64,000 bases of DNA from positions 62,001 to 126,000 of the forward strand of contig NZ_JACHNU010000006.1 of assembly GCF_014199525.1 (NCBI RefSeq), in the 5' to 3' direction. The position numbers and the translations under genes are program-made. Every line of letters starts with the position of its first letter. Position 1 is the stretch's first letter. Below, in pieces: positions 50,452 through 58,409 of the stretch. The stretch is from Conexibacter arvalis (GTDB lineage Bacteria; Actinomycetota; Thermoleophilia; Solirubrobacterales; Solirubrobacteraceae). The notes beneath the pieces are model-generated. The model saw only the letters and a program-made list of their open reading frames with translations. It was not told where the DNA came from and did not search any database.

Positions 50452-51417
50452 GTGGCCGTCGATCCCGCTGCCCTGGCCAGACGGCTGCGCGACGGCGACC
50501 TGACCGTCGCGCCGGCCGTGCTGAACCTCGTCGAGTCGCGCGCTCCGAAGGACCAGGAGGCGATCGCCGCGCTGCTGGCCGCCGTCTCCCCCGCGGCGCT
50601 CGGCGGCGAGGCGCCGGGCCACCTCGTCGGCGTCACCGGGCCGCCCGGGGCCGGCAAGTCGACGCTGCTGTCGGCGCTGCTGCACGGGTGGCGCGAGCGC
50701 GGCAGGTCGGTCGCGGTGCTGGCGGTCGACCCCTCCTCCAAGCGCTCCGGCGGCGCGCTGCTCGGCGACCGCGCCCGGATCGACGTCGACCCGGCCGACC
50801 GCGCGGTCTTCATCCGCTCGATGGCGGCCGGCGAGCGGCTCGGCGGGCTGGCGCCGGCGACCCGCGCCGCCGCGCACGCGCTCGCGGCCGCCTTCGACGT
50901 CGTCGTGATCGAGACGGTCGGCGTCGGCCAGTCGGAGACCGAGATCGCCGAGGTTGCCGACACGGTCGCCGTCGTCGTGCAGCCCGGCTCGGGCGACACG
51001 CTCCAGTTCATCAAGAGCGGGATCATGGAGATCCCCGACGTGCTGGTCGTGACGAAGGCCGACCTCGGCCAGGTCGCCACGCGCGCCCGGCGCGACCTGC
51101 ACGCCGCGCTGCGCTCGCTCGGCGCGCGCGGCACCGCCGTCGTCGCCGTCAGCTCGCTGCCGCCGGCGCAGGGGATCGACAGACTGCTCGACGCGCTGGA
51201 GGCCCACCGCGGCGCGACCGACGTGCCGAGCCGCCGGCTGCAGGCCCGCCGGCTGCACGCGCTCGCCGACTTCGTCGAGGAGCACGGCGCGCGCGGGCTG
51301 CGCGCGCTCGGCGGCCGCCGCGCCGCCGAGAAGTGGCTGGCGACGACCGACCCCGCGCTCGACGTCGGCTCGCTGGAGCGGGCGCTGGCCGAGCGCGCGG
51401 CCGCCGCGGCCGGCTGA
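50452..51417 (+). CDS. meaB: MeaB/ArgK-family GTPase, mutase chaperone
   Basis: A 321-residue G3E GTPase that protects and reloads cobalamin-dependent acyl-CoA mutases. The P-loop GPPGAGKST spans 63-71, AVDPSSKRSGGALLGDR contains switch I residues, and VIETVGVGQSE is switch II. The base-recognition motif is VTKADL. A C-terminal helical dimerisation arm follows. GTG start 10 bp after the ecm stop; the two form an operon. Confidence 0.95.
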   Translation: MAVDPAALARRLRDGDLTVAPAVLNLVESRAPKDQEAIAALLAAVSPAALGGEAPGHLVGVTGPPGAGKSTLLSALLHGWRERGRSVAVLAVDPSSKRSGGALLGDRARIDVDPADRAVFIRSMAAGERLGGLAPATRAAAHALAAAFDVVVIETVGVGQSETEIAEVADTVAVVVQPGSGDTLQFIKSGIMEIPDVLVVTKADLGQVATRARRDLHAALRSLGARGTAVVAVSSLPPAQGIDRLLDALEAHRGATDVPSRRLQARRLHALADFVEEHGARGLRALGGRRAAEKWLATTDPALDVGSLERALAERAAAAAG

Positions 51418-51497
51418 GCGGCTGCGCGGCGGACCGACACCGCGACCGCGGCCGTCGGCGGCTCCCCGGCGCGGCGCCGGGAACTCGCGCGCGGGCG

Positions 51498-53504
51498 CTA
51501 CGGCAGCAGCGCCGTCGGGACGGCGAAGGTGAACCGGCCGTAGCTCTCGCCGGCGCCGTAGTTGAGCGGTCTCGCCGCCCCTTCGGTGATCGACGTCTCC
51601 ACCTCGCTCCAGACGGTCAGCGGGGTGCCGTCGGCGGCGGTCGCGCTCGTCGGCGTGACGGTCGAGAGGTCGAGGTCGAGCACGTGCATGCCGTCCCACG
51701 CGTTCTTTCTGTTCTCGCACGCGGGGTTCGTCGCGCAGTCGATCGAGCCGTTGTCGTGCCCGTCGCTGAGGAGCTTCGCGCTGGCGCGGTCGGCGGCGAT
51801 CACGATCCGCGGCGCGTCGAACTCGACGTCGATGAAGTGGGCCGGCATCTGGAGGGCGATCCGGCCGCCGAGCTGCACGACCGTCTCGCCGTTGGCGTTG
51901 ACGGTCGCCGCGCGGGTCGCGAACTGCGCCTGGTAGGCCGGCGCGGTCCCGTCGGTCTTGTCGGCCTGGTAGTCGTGGTCGGGCGAGGAGACGAACGCCG
52001 CGCTCGCTCTCGACGGTCTGTCGTCGGCGCGGTTGCCGCTCCAGACGTAGGAGGTGACGGTCGTCTCCGGCGCGTCGGCGCTGCCGACCGAGACGCCGGC
52101 GACGGCGCCGCCGCTCGCGGCGACGCGGCCGAACCGCTCGTACGGCTTCTCGACGTCCATCGACGACCACTCGCGCAGCATGTAGTCGACGAAGCTCTTG
52201 CGCAGTCTCCAGCGCACGGCCGGCACGACGCTCGACAGGTCGGCCGGCAGCTCGAAGCTGAAGCTGCCCCAGTCGGTGCCGGCCGGGTAGGAGAGGATCG
52301 CCGCCCCGTCGGCCGAGACGGTCGCCGGCACGTCGCGGTAGCGGACGACGTCGTCGCCGACCTCGACGATTGCGTGCGCGAGGTCGAGGTCGAGCAGCTG
52401 GACGCGGCTGAACGGTCTCGGCGCCTGGTAGCCGTCGCGCATCGCGTCGGCCATCTCGCCGCTGGACGCGCCGTCGGCGACGACGGTGCCGCTGAGGCGG
52501 TCGCCCGACAGCGTGAAGGTCGGGTCGGCGATCGTCGTCGAGATGAAGTGGCCCGGCGCACGGAACTCGAGCGCGCCCTTGTGCTGCAGCGTGACCGCGC
52601 TGCCGTCGGCGCCGGCGACCGAGGTTGCGGTGAACTGCCAGCGGTAGCGATCGGCGGGGTCGACCTGGCTGGCGCCGCCGGTCGCCAGCACACAGCCGGT
52701 CGAGGCGGGGCCGGGGCCGGGCCAGTGGCGCAGGACGTAGTCGATCCAGGTTCGCTTGCCGCTCCAGACGGTCTGGCCGATGCCGTCGACCGGCGTCGGG
52801 GCCGGCGCCGCGGACGGGCACAGCTGCGGGGTCGGCGCGGGCGGCTTGGGCGCGGGCGGCGCCGGTGCCGGAAGCGGAGCGGGCGTGGGCGCCGGCGCGG
52901 GCGCTCTGGTCGCCGGGAGCTTCGCCTGCACCGCGGCGCGGCCGATCCGGCCGGCCGGGAGGCGCGAGAGCCGCAGGCCGCGCTTCAGCGCCTTCGCACC
53001 GGGCTTCGTCAGGCGCACGGCGGCACCGCGGGCGCGAACGGCGCCCGCGGCCGCGTCGACGGCGCGAGCGCCGGTGGCGACGGTGAAGAGCGAGACGCGG
53101 CGGGCTCCGACCTTCGCGCTCACCGTGCTCGACCGCGCGCCGACGGCGGTCCGCAGCGCGGTCAGGCGGACGGTCCGTCTCCCGGCCCGCAGCCGCACGG
53201 CGCCGCCGTGGACCAGCAGCGGCCGTCCGCTGCTCCTCGCGGTCCGCTTGACGGGCAGCGCGATCCGCTTCGCGTTCGCGCGCGCCGGCCGCGTCGCGGC
53301 GAGCTCGACCCCGCCGGCGCGCAGCGCCTTCGCGGCGGGGCCGGCGAGCGTGATCGTCGTGGTGCCGCGGGCGGCCGCGGCGGTCGCGGCCGGGCTCGCG
53401 GGCGCGGTCGCCGCGCACGCGGCCGGCGCGGTCGCGCCGACGGCGACCGCGGCGACGACCAGCGCGCCGAGCGTGCGGGGCCGTCGTCGTTCGGTTGACG
53501 CCAT
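51498..53504 (-). CDS. Secreted protein with two HtaA domains
   Basis: A 668-residue exported protein. The signal peptide (1-31) ends in an Ala-rich region. Residues 35-200 are a repeated basic beta-module. A Pro/Ala linker (about 200-230) leads to two HtaA-type domains, marked by KRTWIDYVLRHW / APGHFISTTIADPTFTLSG and RKSFVDYMLREW / MPAHFIDVEFDAPRIVI. HtaA domains bind haem in Corynebacterium uptake systems; haem binding here is inferred. GGAAGGA lies 7 nt upstream. Triple TTAGGG half-sites lie 29 bp upstream of the start. Confidence 0.82.
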   Translation of the reverse strand: MASTERRRPRTLGALVVAAVAVGATAPAACAATAPASPAATAAAARGTTTITLAGPAAKALRAGGVELAATRPARANAKRIALPVKRTARSSGRPLLVHGGAVRLRAGRRTVRLTALRTAVGARSSTVSAKVGARRVSLFTVATGARAVDAAAGAVRARGAAVRLTKPGAKALKRGLRLSRLPAGRIGRAAVQAKLPATRAPAPAPTPAPLPAPAPPAPKPPAPTPQLCPSAAPAPTPVDGIGQTVWSGKRTWIDYVLRHWPGPGPASTGCVLATGGASQVDPADRYRWQFTATSVAGADGSAVTLQHKGALEFRAPGHFISTTIADPTFTLSGDRLSGTVVADGASSGEMADAMRDGYQAPRPFSRVQLLDLDLAHAIVEVGDDVVRYRDVPATVSADGAAILSYPAGTDWGSFSFELPADLSSVVPAVRWRLRKSFVDYMLREWSSMDVEKPYERFGRVAASGGAVAGVSVGSADAPETTVTSYVWSGNRADDRPSRASAAFVSSPDHDYQADKTDGTAPAYQAQFATRAATVNANGETVVQLGGRIALQMPAHFIDVEFDAPRIVIAADRASAKLLSDGHDNGSIDCATNPACENRKNAWDGMHVLDLDLSTVTPTSATAADGTPLTVWSEVETSITEGAARPLNYGAGESYGRFTFAVPTALLP

Positions 53505-53532
53505 GGGGAGGTTCCTTCCGACAGAGAGCTAC

Positions 53533-53552
53533 TTAGGGCGCCCTAATTAGGG
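53533..53552 (-). promoter_or_regulatory. Three TTAGGG half-sites upstream of the HtaA gene (iron-box-like)
   Basis: TTAGGGCGCCCTAATTAGGG has TTAGGG half-sites at 53533-53538 and 53547-53552 and an inverted CCCTAA at 53541-53546. These create two overlapping palindromes of 14 and 12 bp. TTAGG is the half-site type bound by DtxR/IdeR iron repressors. It lies 29 bp before the HtaA-domain gene. Confidence 0.65.
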
Positions 53553-53712
53553 GACCCGAACAGTAGCGCGCCATCCGCAAAGGCGCCTTGACATCGACGG
53601 TCAAGGACCTTCTGCGCGCCAGCGTCGCGCTCGATCGACCCGCCTCCCCCCTCCGGTCCCACCGTTACAGTCCGAAACCCATCGCCACAGTTCCACCGAG
53701 GAGATCCGACGC

Positions 53713-55062
53713 GTGACACGAGGAAGGCACGTCCTCGCGCTGCTCGCGGCCGCCGCCGGCTGCGCGCTCCCGGCCGGCACCGCCGCCGCGGCCGACAACC
53801 AGTGGCTCGGCATGCGCGTGCTGAACCAGATCCACCAGGGCGGCGAGAACGAGGCGCCCTCGAACACGCTGTTCGCCTACCACGACGGGCTCGCCAAGGG
53901 CGGCGACATGATCGAGCTCGACGTCCACGCGACGAAGGACCGCCAGCTCGTCGCGATCCACGACGACACCGTCGACCGCACCACCAACGGCAGCGGCCGC
54001 GTCGCCGCGATGACGCTCGCGCAGGTGCGCCGGCTCGACGCCGCGCACTGGTTCGTCCCCGGCCACAACGCCGTCAGAGGCCGCCCGGCCGCCGACTACC
54101 CGTACCGCGGCGTGCGCACCGGCCGCAAGGCGGCGCCGGCCGGCTTCGAGGCCGACGACTTCCGCATCCCGACGCTCGCCGAGGTCTTCAGCGCCTTCCC
54201 CGACGTCCCGATCAACATCGAGATAAAGGGCAAGACGCAGGACGAGAAGCTGCGCGTCGCCGACCTGCTCGCCGCCTACCTGAAGAAGGCCGGCCGCAGC
54301 GACGTGCTGGTCGCCTCCTTCGACCAGGTCGCCGTCGACCGCTTCCACCAGAAGGCGCCGAAGATCGACGTGGCGCCCGGCGTCGACGGCATCTCCGGCT
54401 TCCTGCTCGGCGGGCAGCCGGCGCCGAGAGGGACGAAGGCGCTGCAGATCCCGATCAGGTACTCGTTCGGGCCGGTCACGCTCGACGTCGTCACCAGAGA
54501 GCACGTCGAGAAGGCCCGCAGAGCCGGCTACGCCGTCCACGTCTGGCTCGACAAGTCCGAGGAGAACGACGAGGTCTACGGGATGCTCGCCGACCTCTGC
54601 GTCGACGGCGTGATGACGGCCGAGCCGACGAGGTACGAGGCCTTCCTGGAGCGGCGCGGCCTGCCGCGGACCGGCGGCCAGGGCGGCGCCCCGGGCAGCG
54701 ACGGCTGCGCGAAGCCGAAGGCGCCGCCGAGAGGCTGCCGCGTGCGCGCCTCGAAGGTCGTGGAGCCGCGCGGCGGGCGGATCGCGGTGCGCCTCCAGCG
54801 CTACGGCGACCTGCGCGGCGCGTGCAGCGTGAAGGTGGCGCTGACCGGCCGCGCCGCCGGCAGAGGCGCACGCGGGAAGCCGGTCCGGCTCGCCTCCGGG
54901 TCGGTGCGCGTCCCGGCCGGGCGGATCGCCTCCTTCGGCCGGCTGAAGCTCTCCAAGCGCGGCGCCGCGCTCGTCCGCTCCAGTCGCAGAGGAGTGACCG
55001 TCAGAGCGGTCGTGAAGGCGTCGCGCACCGACACCCGCACCTTCGCGCTCGCCGGGCGCTGA
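53713..55062 (+). CDS. glpQ: Exported glycerophosphodiester phosphodiesterase
   Basis: A 449-residue secreted enzyme. The signal peptide (1-27) ends AGTAAAA. The GDPD TIM barrel (about 35-310) has catalytic histidines in NQIHQGGENEAPSNT and AIHDDTVDRTTNGSG, with Glu/Asp metal ligands in MIELDVHATKD and NIEIKGK. It splits glycerophosphodiesters to glycerol-3-phosphate and an alcohol. The last 110 residues are a basic beta-domain of unknown role, with Cys pairs. GGAG lies 8 nt before the GTG start. A strong hairpin follows. Confidence 0.92.
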   Translation: MTRGRHVLALLAAAAGCALPAGTAAAADNQWLGMRVLNQIHQGGENEAPSNTLFAYHDGLAKGGDMIELDVHATKDRQLVAIHDDTVDRTTNGSGRVAAMTLAQVRRLDAAHWFVPGHNAVRGRPAADYPYRGVRTGRKAAPAGFEADDFRIPTLAEVFSAFPDVPINIEIKGKTQDEKLRVADLLAAYLKKAGRSDVLVASFDQVAVDRFHQKAPKIDVAPGVDGISGFLLGGQPAPRGTKALQIPIRYSFGPVTLDVVTREHVEKARRAGYAVHVWLDKSEENDEVYGMLADLCVDGVMTAEPTRYEAFLERRGLPRTGGQGGAPGSDGCAKPKAPPRGCRVRASKVVEPRGGRIAVRLQRYGDLRGACSVKVALTGRAAGRGARGKPVRLASGSVRVPAGRIASFGRLKLSKRGAALVRSSRRGVTVRAVVKASRTDTRTFALAGR

Positions 55063-55072
55063 GCGGACGCCG

Positions 55073-55107
55073 CGATCGGGCCGCGCCGCGCCGGCGCGGC
55101 CCGATCG
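55073..55107 (+). terminator. Perfect 14-bp hairpin
   Basis: Arms 55073-55086 and 55094-55107 are perfectly complementary with a 7-nt loop, 10 bp after the phosphodiesterase stop. A strong intrinsic terminator is likely, and it separates that gene from the following small one. Confidence 0.8.
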
Positions 55108-55112
55108 TCAGA

Positions 55113-55283
55113 ATGCGGCTCGTGGCTCGCGACCTGCTGCTCCTGATCGCCGTCTTCGCCGTCGTCAGCGCGCTCGCCGGCCTGCTCGGCGCCGCCAACC
55201 TCGGCACGGCGCTGACGTTCGGGACGATGGCCTTCACGGCTGTGCTCGTCGCGATCATGCTGTTCAGAGATCGCGACGCCTGA
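55113..55283 (+). CDS. Small two-helix membrane protein
   Basis: A 56-residue protein that is nearly all membrane: LLLLIAVFAVVSALAGLLG and TFGTMAFTAVLVAIMLF, with a charged RDRDA tail. The ATG lies 5 bp after the terminator hairpin, with no clear ribosome-binding site, so expression would need its own promoter. The clear two-helix pattern and tail favour a real small gene. The remaining bases to 55380 hold nothing else. Confidence 0.6.
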   Translation: MRLVARDLLLLIAVFAVVSALAGLLGAANLGTALTFGTMAFTAVLVAIMLFRDRDA

Positions 55284-55379
55284 GCGCGCCGCCGCCGGTT
55301 CGCGCCGAACCCGCCGGCGCGCCCCGGCCGGCGCGCGAAAGCGGCGCATCCTGGCCAGCCGGCCAGTTACCCTCGGCCG

Positions 55380-56255
55380 ATGCCCGTCACGATGCCGCAG
55401 GTCGAAGGGATCTCCCACCGCGACGTGGCGGTGCGCGGGATCCGGCTCCACGTCGCCGAGGGCGGTCCGCAGGACGCGCCGCCGGTGCTGCTGCTCCACG
55501 GCTGGCCCCAGCACTGGTGGATGTGGCGCGACGTGCTCGTCGAGCTGCAGAGAGACCACCGCGTGATCGCGCCCGACCTGCGCGGGCTCGGCTGGAGCGA
55601 GGCGCCCCGCCGCGGCTACGTCAAGCAGGAGCTGGCCGACGACAACATCGCGCTGCTCGACGCGCTCGGGCTCGAGCGGGTCGCGCTGATCGGCCACGAC
55701 TGGGGCGCCTTCACCGGCTTCCTGATCTGCCTGACCGCCCCCGAGCGGATCAGCGCCTACCTCGGCTGCTCGATCCCGCACGTCTGGCCGCCGGCCGAGC
55801 GGCCGAGCCTCAGACGGCTGATGCAGTTCTGGTACCAGGTCGTGCTCGCGACGCCCGGCCTCGGCCAGGGCCTGATGCGCCAGGGCGAGCTGACGCGCCG
55901 TGTCCTGACCGTCGCGCGCGCTCACGGCCGCTACAGCGACGACGAGCTGGAGCAGTTCGTGGAGGTGCTGCGGCAGCCCGACCACGCGCTCGCGAGCGCG
56001 CAGTACTACCGCTCCTTCCTGCTGCACGAGGCCAAGCCGCTGCTCAGCGGCGTCCACCACGACAAGACGCTGACCGTCCCGACGCGCCTGCTGTGGGGCA
56101 CCAAGGACCCGATCCTCCAGGGCGCCCGCACCGACGAGCACCACCGCTACGCGCCGACGATGGAGATCGAGTGGGTCGACGACACCGGCCACTTCCTCCC
56201 CGAGGAGCGGCCGGCGCTCGTCGTCCAGCGGGCGCGCGAGCTGTTCGGCGCCTGA
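55380..56255 (+). CDS. Epoxide-hydrolase-like alpha/beta hydrolase
   Basis: A 291-residue hydrolase. The oxyanion motif HGWP (40-43) and nucleophile Asp107 in LIGHDWGAFTG place it in the epoxide hydrolase / haloalkane dehalogenase branch, where Asp replaces Ser. The acid is in WGTKDPILQ and the base His in VDDTGHFLPEE. A helical cap (about 135-205) contains Tyr residues expected in epoxide hydrolases. The substrate is unknown. TACCCT ends 6 nt before the ATG. Confidence 0.9.
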   Translation: MPVTMPQVEGISHRDVAVRGIRLHVAEGGPQDAPPVLLLHGWPQHWWMWRDVLVELQRDHRVIAPDLRGLGWSEAPRRGYVKQELADDNIALLDALGLERVALIGHDWGAFTGFLICLTAPERISAYLGCSIPHVWPPAERPSLRRLMQFWYQVVLATPGLGQGLMRQGELTRRVLTVARAHGRYSDDELEQFVEVLRQPDHALASAQYYRSFLLHEAKPLLSGVHHDKTLTVPTRLLWGTKDPILQGARTDEHHRYAPTMEIEWVDDTGHFLPEERPALVVQRARELFGA

Positions 56256-56302
56256 GCGGACGGCGCATGGATGCGGCGGCCCGTACGGGCTACGCTTCAT
56301 CC

Positions 56303-57295
56303 ATGCGCGAGCCGCTGAGAGATGGGCACGGACGGCTGATCGGCGACGTGCGGGTCTCGGTCACCGACCGCTGCAACTTCCGCTGCCAGTACTGCATGCC
56401 GGCGGAGGGGCTGCCGTGGCTGGAGCGCGACGCGCTGCTGCGGTTCGAGGAGATCGCGCGGCTGGTGCGGCTGCTGAGCGAGATGGGCGTCCACGACGTG
56501 CGCCTGACCGGCGGCGAGCCGCTGGTGCGGCGCGACTTCCCGCAGCTGGCGGCGATGCTGGCGGCGATCCCCGGCGTCCGCGACCTGTCGGTCACGACCA
56601 ACGGCTATCTGCTGGAGCGCGACGCCGCCGCGCTGGTCGAGGCCGGCGTCAACCGCTTCAACGTCTCGATCGACTCGCTCCAGCGCGACCGCTTCTACGA
56701 GCTGACGCGCCGTGACGCGCTGCCGAGGGTCCTCGCCGGCCTGGAGGCGCTCGGCCGCTTCCCGCAGGCCCATCCGATCAAGGTCAACGCGGTCGCGCTG
56801 CGCGACTTCACCGAGGAGGAGGCGCTGCCGTTCGCGCGCTTCGCCCGCGAGCATCCCTACGAGGTCCGCTTCATCGAGTTCATGCCGCTCGACGCCGACC
56901 ACACGTGGACCCGCGAGCAGGTCCTCACCGGCGCGGAGCTGCGCGCGATCATCGCCGCCGAGTTCCCGCTGGAGCCGGTCGAGCGCGAGGCCTCCGCGAC
57001 CGCGCGCGTCTGGCGCTTCGCCGACGGCAGAGGCCGGATCGGCTTCATCAACCCGGTCTCCGAGCCGTTCTGCGCCGACTGCAACCGGATCCGGCTGACG
57101 GCCGAGGGCAACCTCCGCACCTGCCTCTTCTCGCTCGGCGAGACCAACCTGCGCGACCCGCTGCGCGCCGGCGCCTCCGACGACGAGCTGGAGCGGATCG
57201 TCCGCGACGCCGTCTGGCGCAAGGAGCTCAAGCACCACGTGAACGAGCCGGGCTACGTCCAGCCGGCCCGCACGATGAGCGCGATCGGCGGCTGA
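56303..57295 (+). CDS. moaA: GTP 3',8-cyclase (molybdenum cofactor synthesis)
   Basis: A 330-residue radical-SAM enzyme for the first step of molybdopterin synthesis. The N-terminal cluster is Cys24-x3-Cys28-x2-Cys31 (CNFRCQYC). The C-terminal cluster is Cys257, Cys260 and Cys274 (CADCNRIRL, LRTC). The essential C-terminal Gly-Gly is present (MSAIGG). All motifs are intact. TACGCT ends 6 nt before the ATG. mobA lies 2.2 kb away, but no other Mo-cofactor gene is in the window. Confidence 0.97.
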   Translation: MREPLRDGHGRLIGDVRVSVTDRCNFRCQYCMPAEGLPWLERDALLRFEEIARLVRLLSEMGVHDVRLTGGEPLVRRDFPQLAAMLAAIPGVRDLSVTTNGYLLERDAAALVEAGVNRFNVSIDSLQRDRFYELTRRDALPRVLAGLEALGRFPQAHPIKVNAVALRDFTEEEALPFARFAREHPYEVRFIEFMPLDADHTWTREQVLTGAELRAIIAAEFPLEPVEREASATARVWRFADGRGRIGFINPVSEPFCADCNRIRLTAEGNLRTCLFSLGETNLRDPLRAGASDDELERIVRDAVWRKELKHHVNEPGYVQPARTMSAIGG

Positions 57296-57316
57296 GGCGC
57301 CGCCGCGCCCGCCGGT

Positions 57317-58336
57317 TCAGCTCGCGCCGCGCTGCGCCGCCTCGACCGCGGCGCGGAACTCGTCGACCCCGAAGGCGCCCTCCAGCCGCGCGGCGACCCT
57401 GCCGTCGGCGTCGATCGTGAACAGCCACGGCTCGGTCGTCAGGCCGAAGGCGGTCAGCTGCGGGCGCAGGCCCCTGTCGGGGTCGTTGTCGACGTAGACC
57501 TCGTTGTGGATGAAGTCGACCTCGTCGCCGTAGGCGGCCTTCAGCTGCTCGGCGATGTCGGCGACCGGCCCGCAGACGCGCGACTGGCAGAGCGCCGGCG
57601 TCGCGAACAGCAGCGCGACCGGTCTTCTGCCGAGCACGTCTCTGAGGTTAACGTCGTGCATCGTCGTCGGCGGCGTGCGCGTGTCGATCTTGGAGACGTC
57701 GTTGCCGGCCGAGGCGAGCGTCGGCGTGTCGACGCGCGGCGCCGGCGCGCCGACGGCCGGCACCTCCGACCGGCGCACCACGTTGACGTCGGCGGTCGCG
57801 CCGTAGAGGTCGGGGCCGACTCTCGTCGCCGTCAGCACGAACCAGCGCCCGGGCGTCGGCAGGTCGAGGTCGGCGTGGTAGATCGCCTTCAGCTCGCCCG
57901 GCGTGCTGTTGCTCGTCTGGCTGCGGAAGGCGGTGCGCACCTCCAGCGAGTCGGCCGGCGCCAGGAACGGCCCGCTCGCGGGGCCGTTCGGCCTTCTCGC
58001 GACGTAGACGGCCGTTCTGCCGTAGACGAAGGCGTTCTCGGCGTCGATCAGGCCGAACGCGATGCGGTTCTCGCCGGGGGTGTAGAGCGAGGTCGCGAGC
58101 GCCGCCTCCGGGCCCGGTCTCATCGTGTCGGCCAGCTCGCGCAGCGTTCTGCCCTCTGCCGAAGGGAACTCGGCGGCGGTCGGGCGCTGGGCGCGCTCGA
58201 TCTCGGGCGCGGAGGCCGGCGCCGCTCTTGCGTTGGGCGAGGTCGCGCCGCCGCCCTCGCCGCTCCCGCCGCAGCCGGCGAGGGCCGCGGGAGCGACGCA
58301 GAGGACCGCGAGCGCGGACAGGAGGCGGGGACGCAT
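57317..58336 (-). CDS. Lipoprotein with thioredoxin-like (SCO1/peroxiredoxin-type) domain
   Basis: A 339-residue protein. The signal sequence ends at lipobox LAGC, with the lipidated Cys near 21. Residues about 40-195 are a beta-rich region. The C-terminal 120 residues have a thioredoxin-like fold with CQSRVC in place of CXXC, then DVDFIHNEVYVDN and TTEPWLFTIDADG. This resembles SCO1 or TlpA-like redox or copper proteins. The CX4C spacing is unusual and may alter redox behaviour. It probably acts on the outer face of the membrane. TAGCCT ends 6 nt before the ATG. Confidence 0.8.
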   Translation of the reverse strand: MRPRLLSALAVLCVAPAALAGCGGSGEGGGATSPNARAAPASAPEIERAQRPTAAEFPSAEGRTLRELADTMRPGPEAALATSLYTPGENRIAFGLIDAENAFVYGRTAVYVARRPNGPASGPFLAPADSLEVRTAFRSQTSNSTPGELKAIYHADLDLPTPGRWFVLTATRVGPDLYGATADVNVVRRSEVPAVGAPAPRVDTPTLASAGNDVSKIDTRTPPTTMHDVNLRDVLGRRPVALLFATPALCQSRVCGPVADIAEQLKAAYGDEVDFIHNEVYVDNDPDRGLRPQLTAFGLTTEPWLFTIDADGRVAARLEGAFGVDEFRAAVEAAQRGAS

Positions 58337-58409
58337 GGAGTGAGGCTACTCGACCGGCCAACCGCCAGGCGTGATGTGATCCGTCCGTGAACGCGGGAAC
58401 GACTGCGTC

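Noticed and set aside
48333-51440. Very long minus-strand open frame continuing upstream from the MBL hydrolase
   Set aside because: It is antisense to ecm and meaB, whose proteins are clearly recognisable. High GC content keeps the reverse frame open. The real minus gene begins at 48332.
50688-53498. Long plus-strand frame across meaB and the HtaA gene
   Set aside because: The composition is random Arg/Ala/Gly. It crosses two real genes in the wrong frame or strand.
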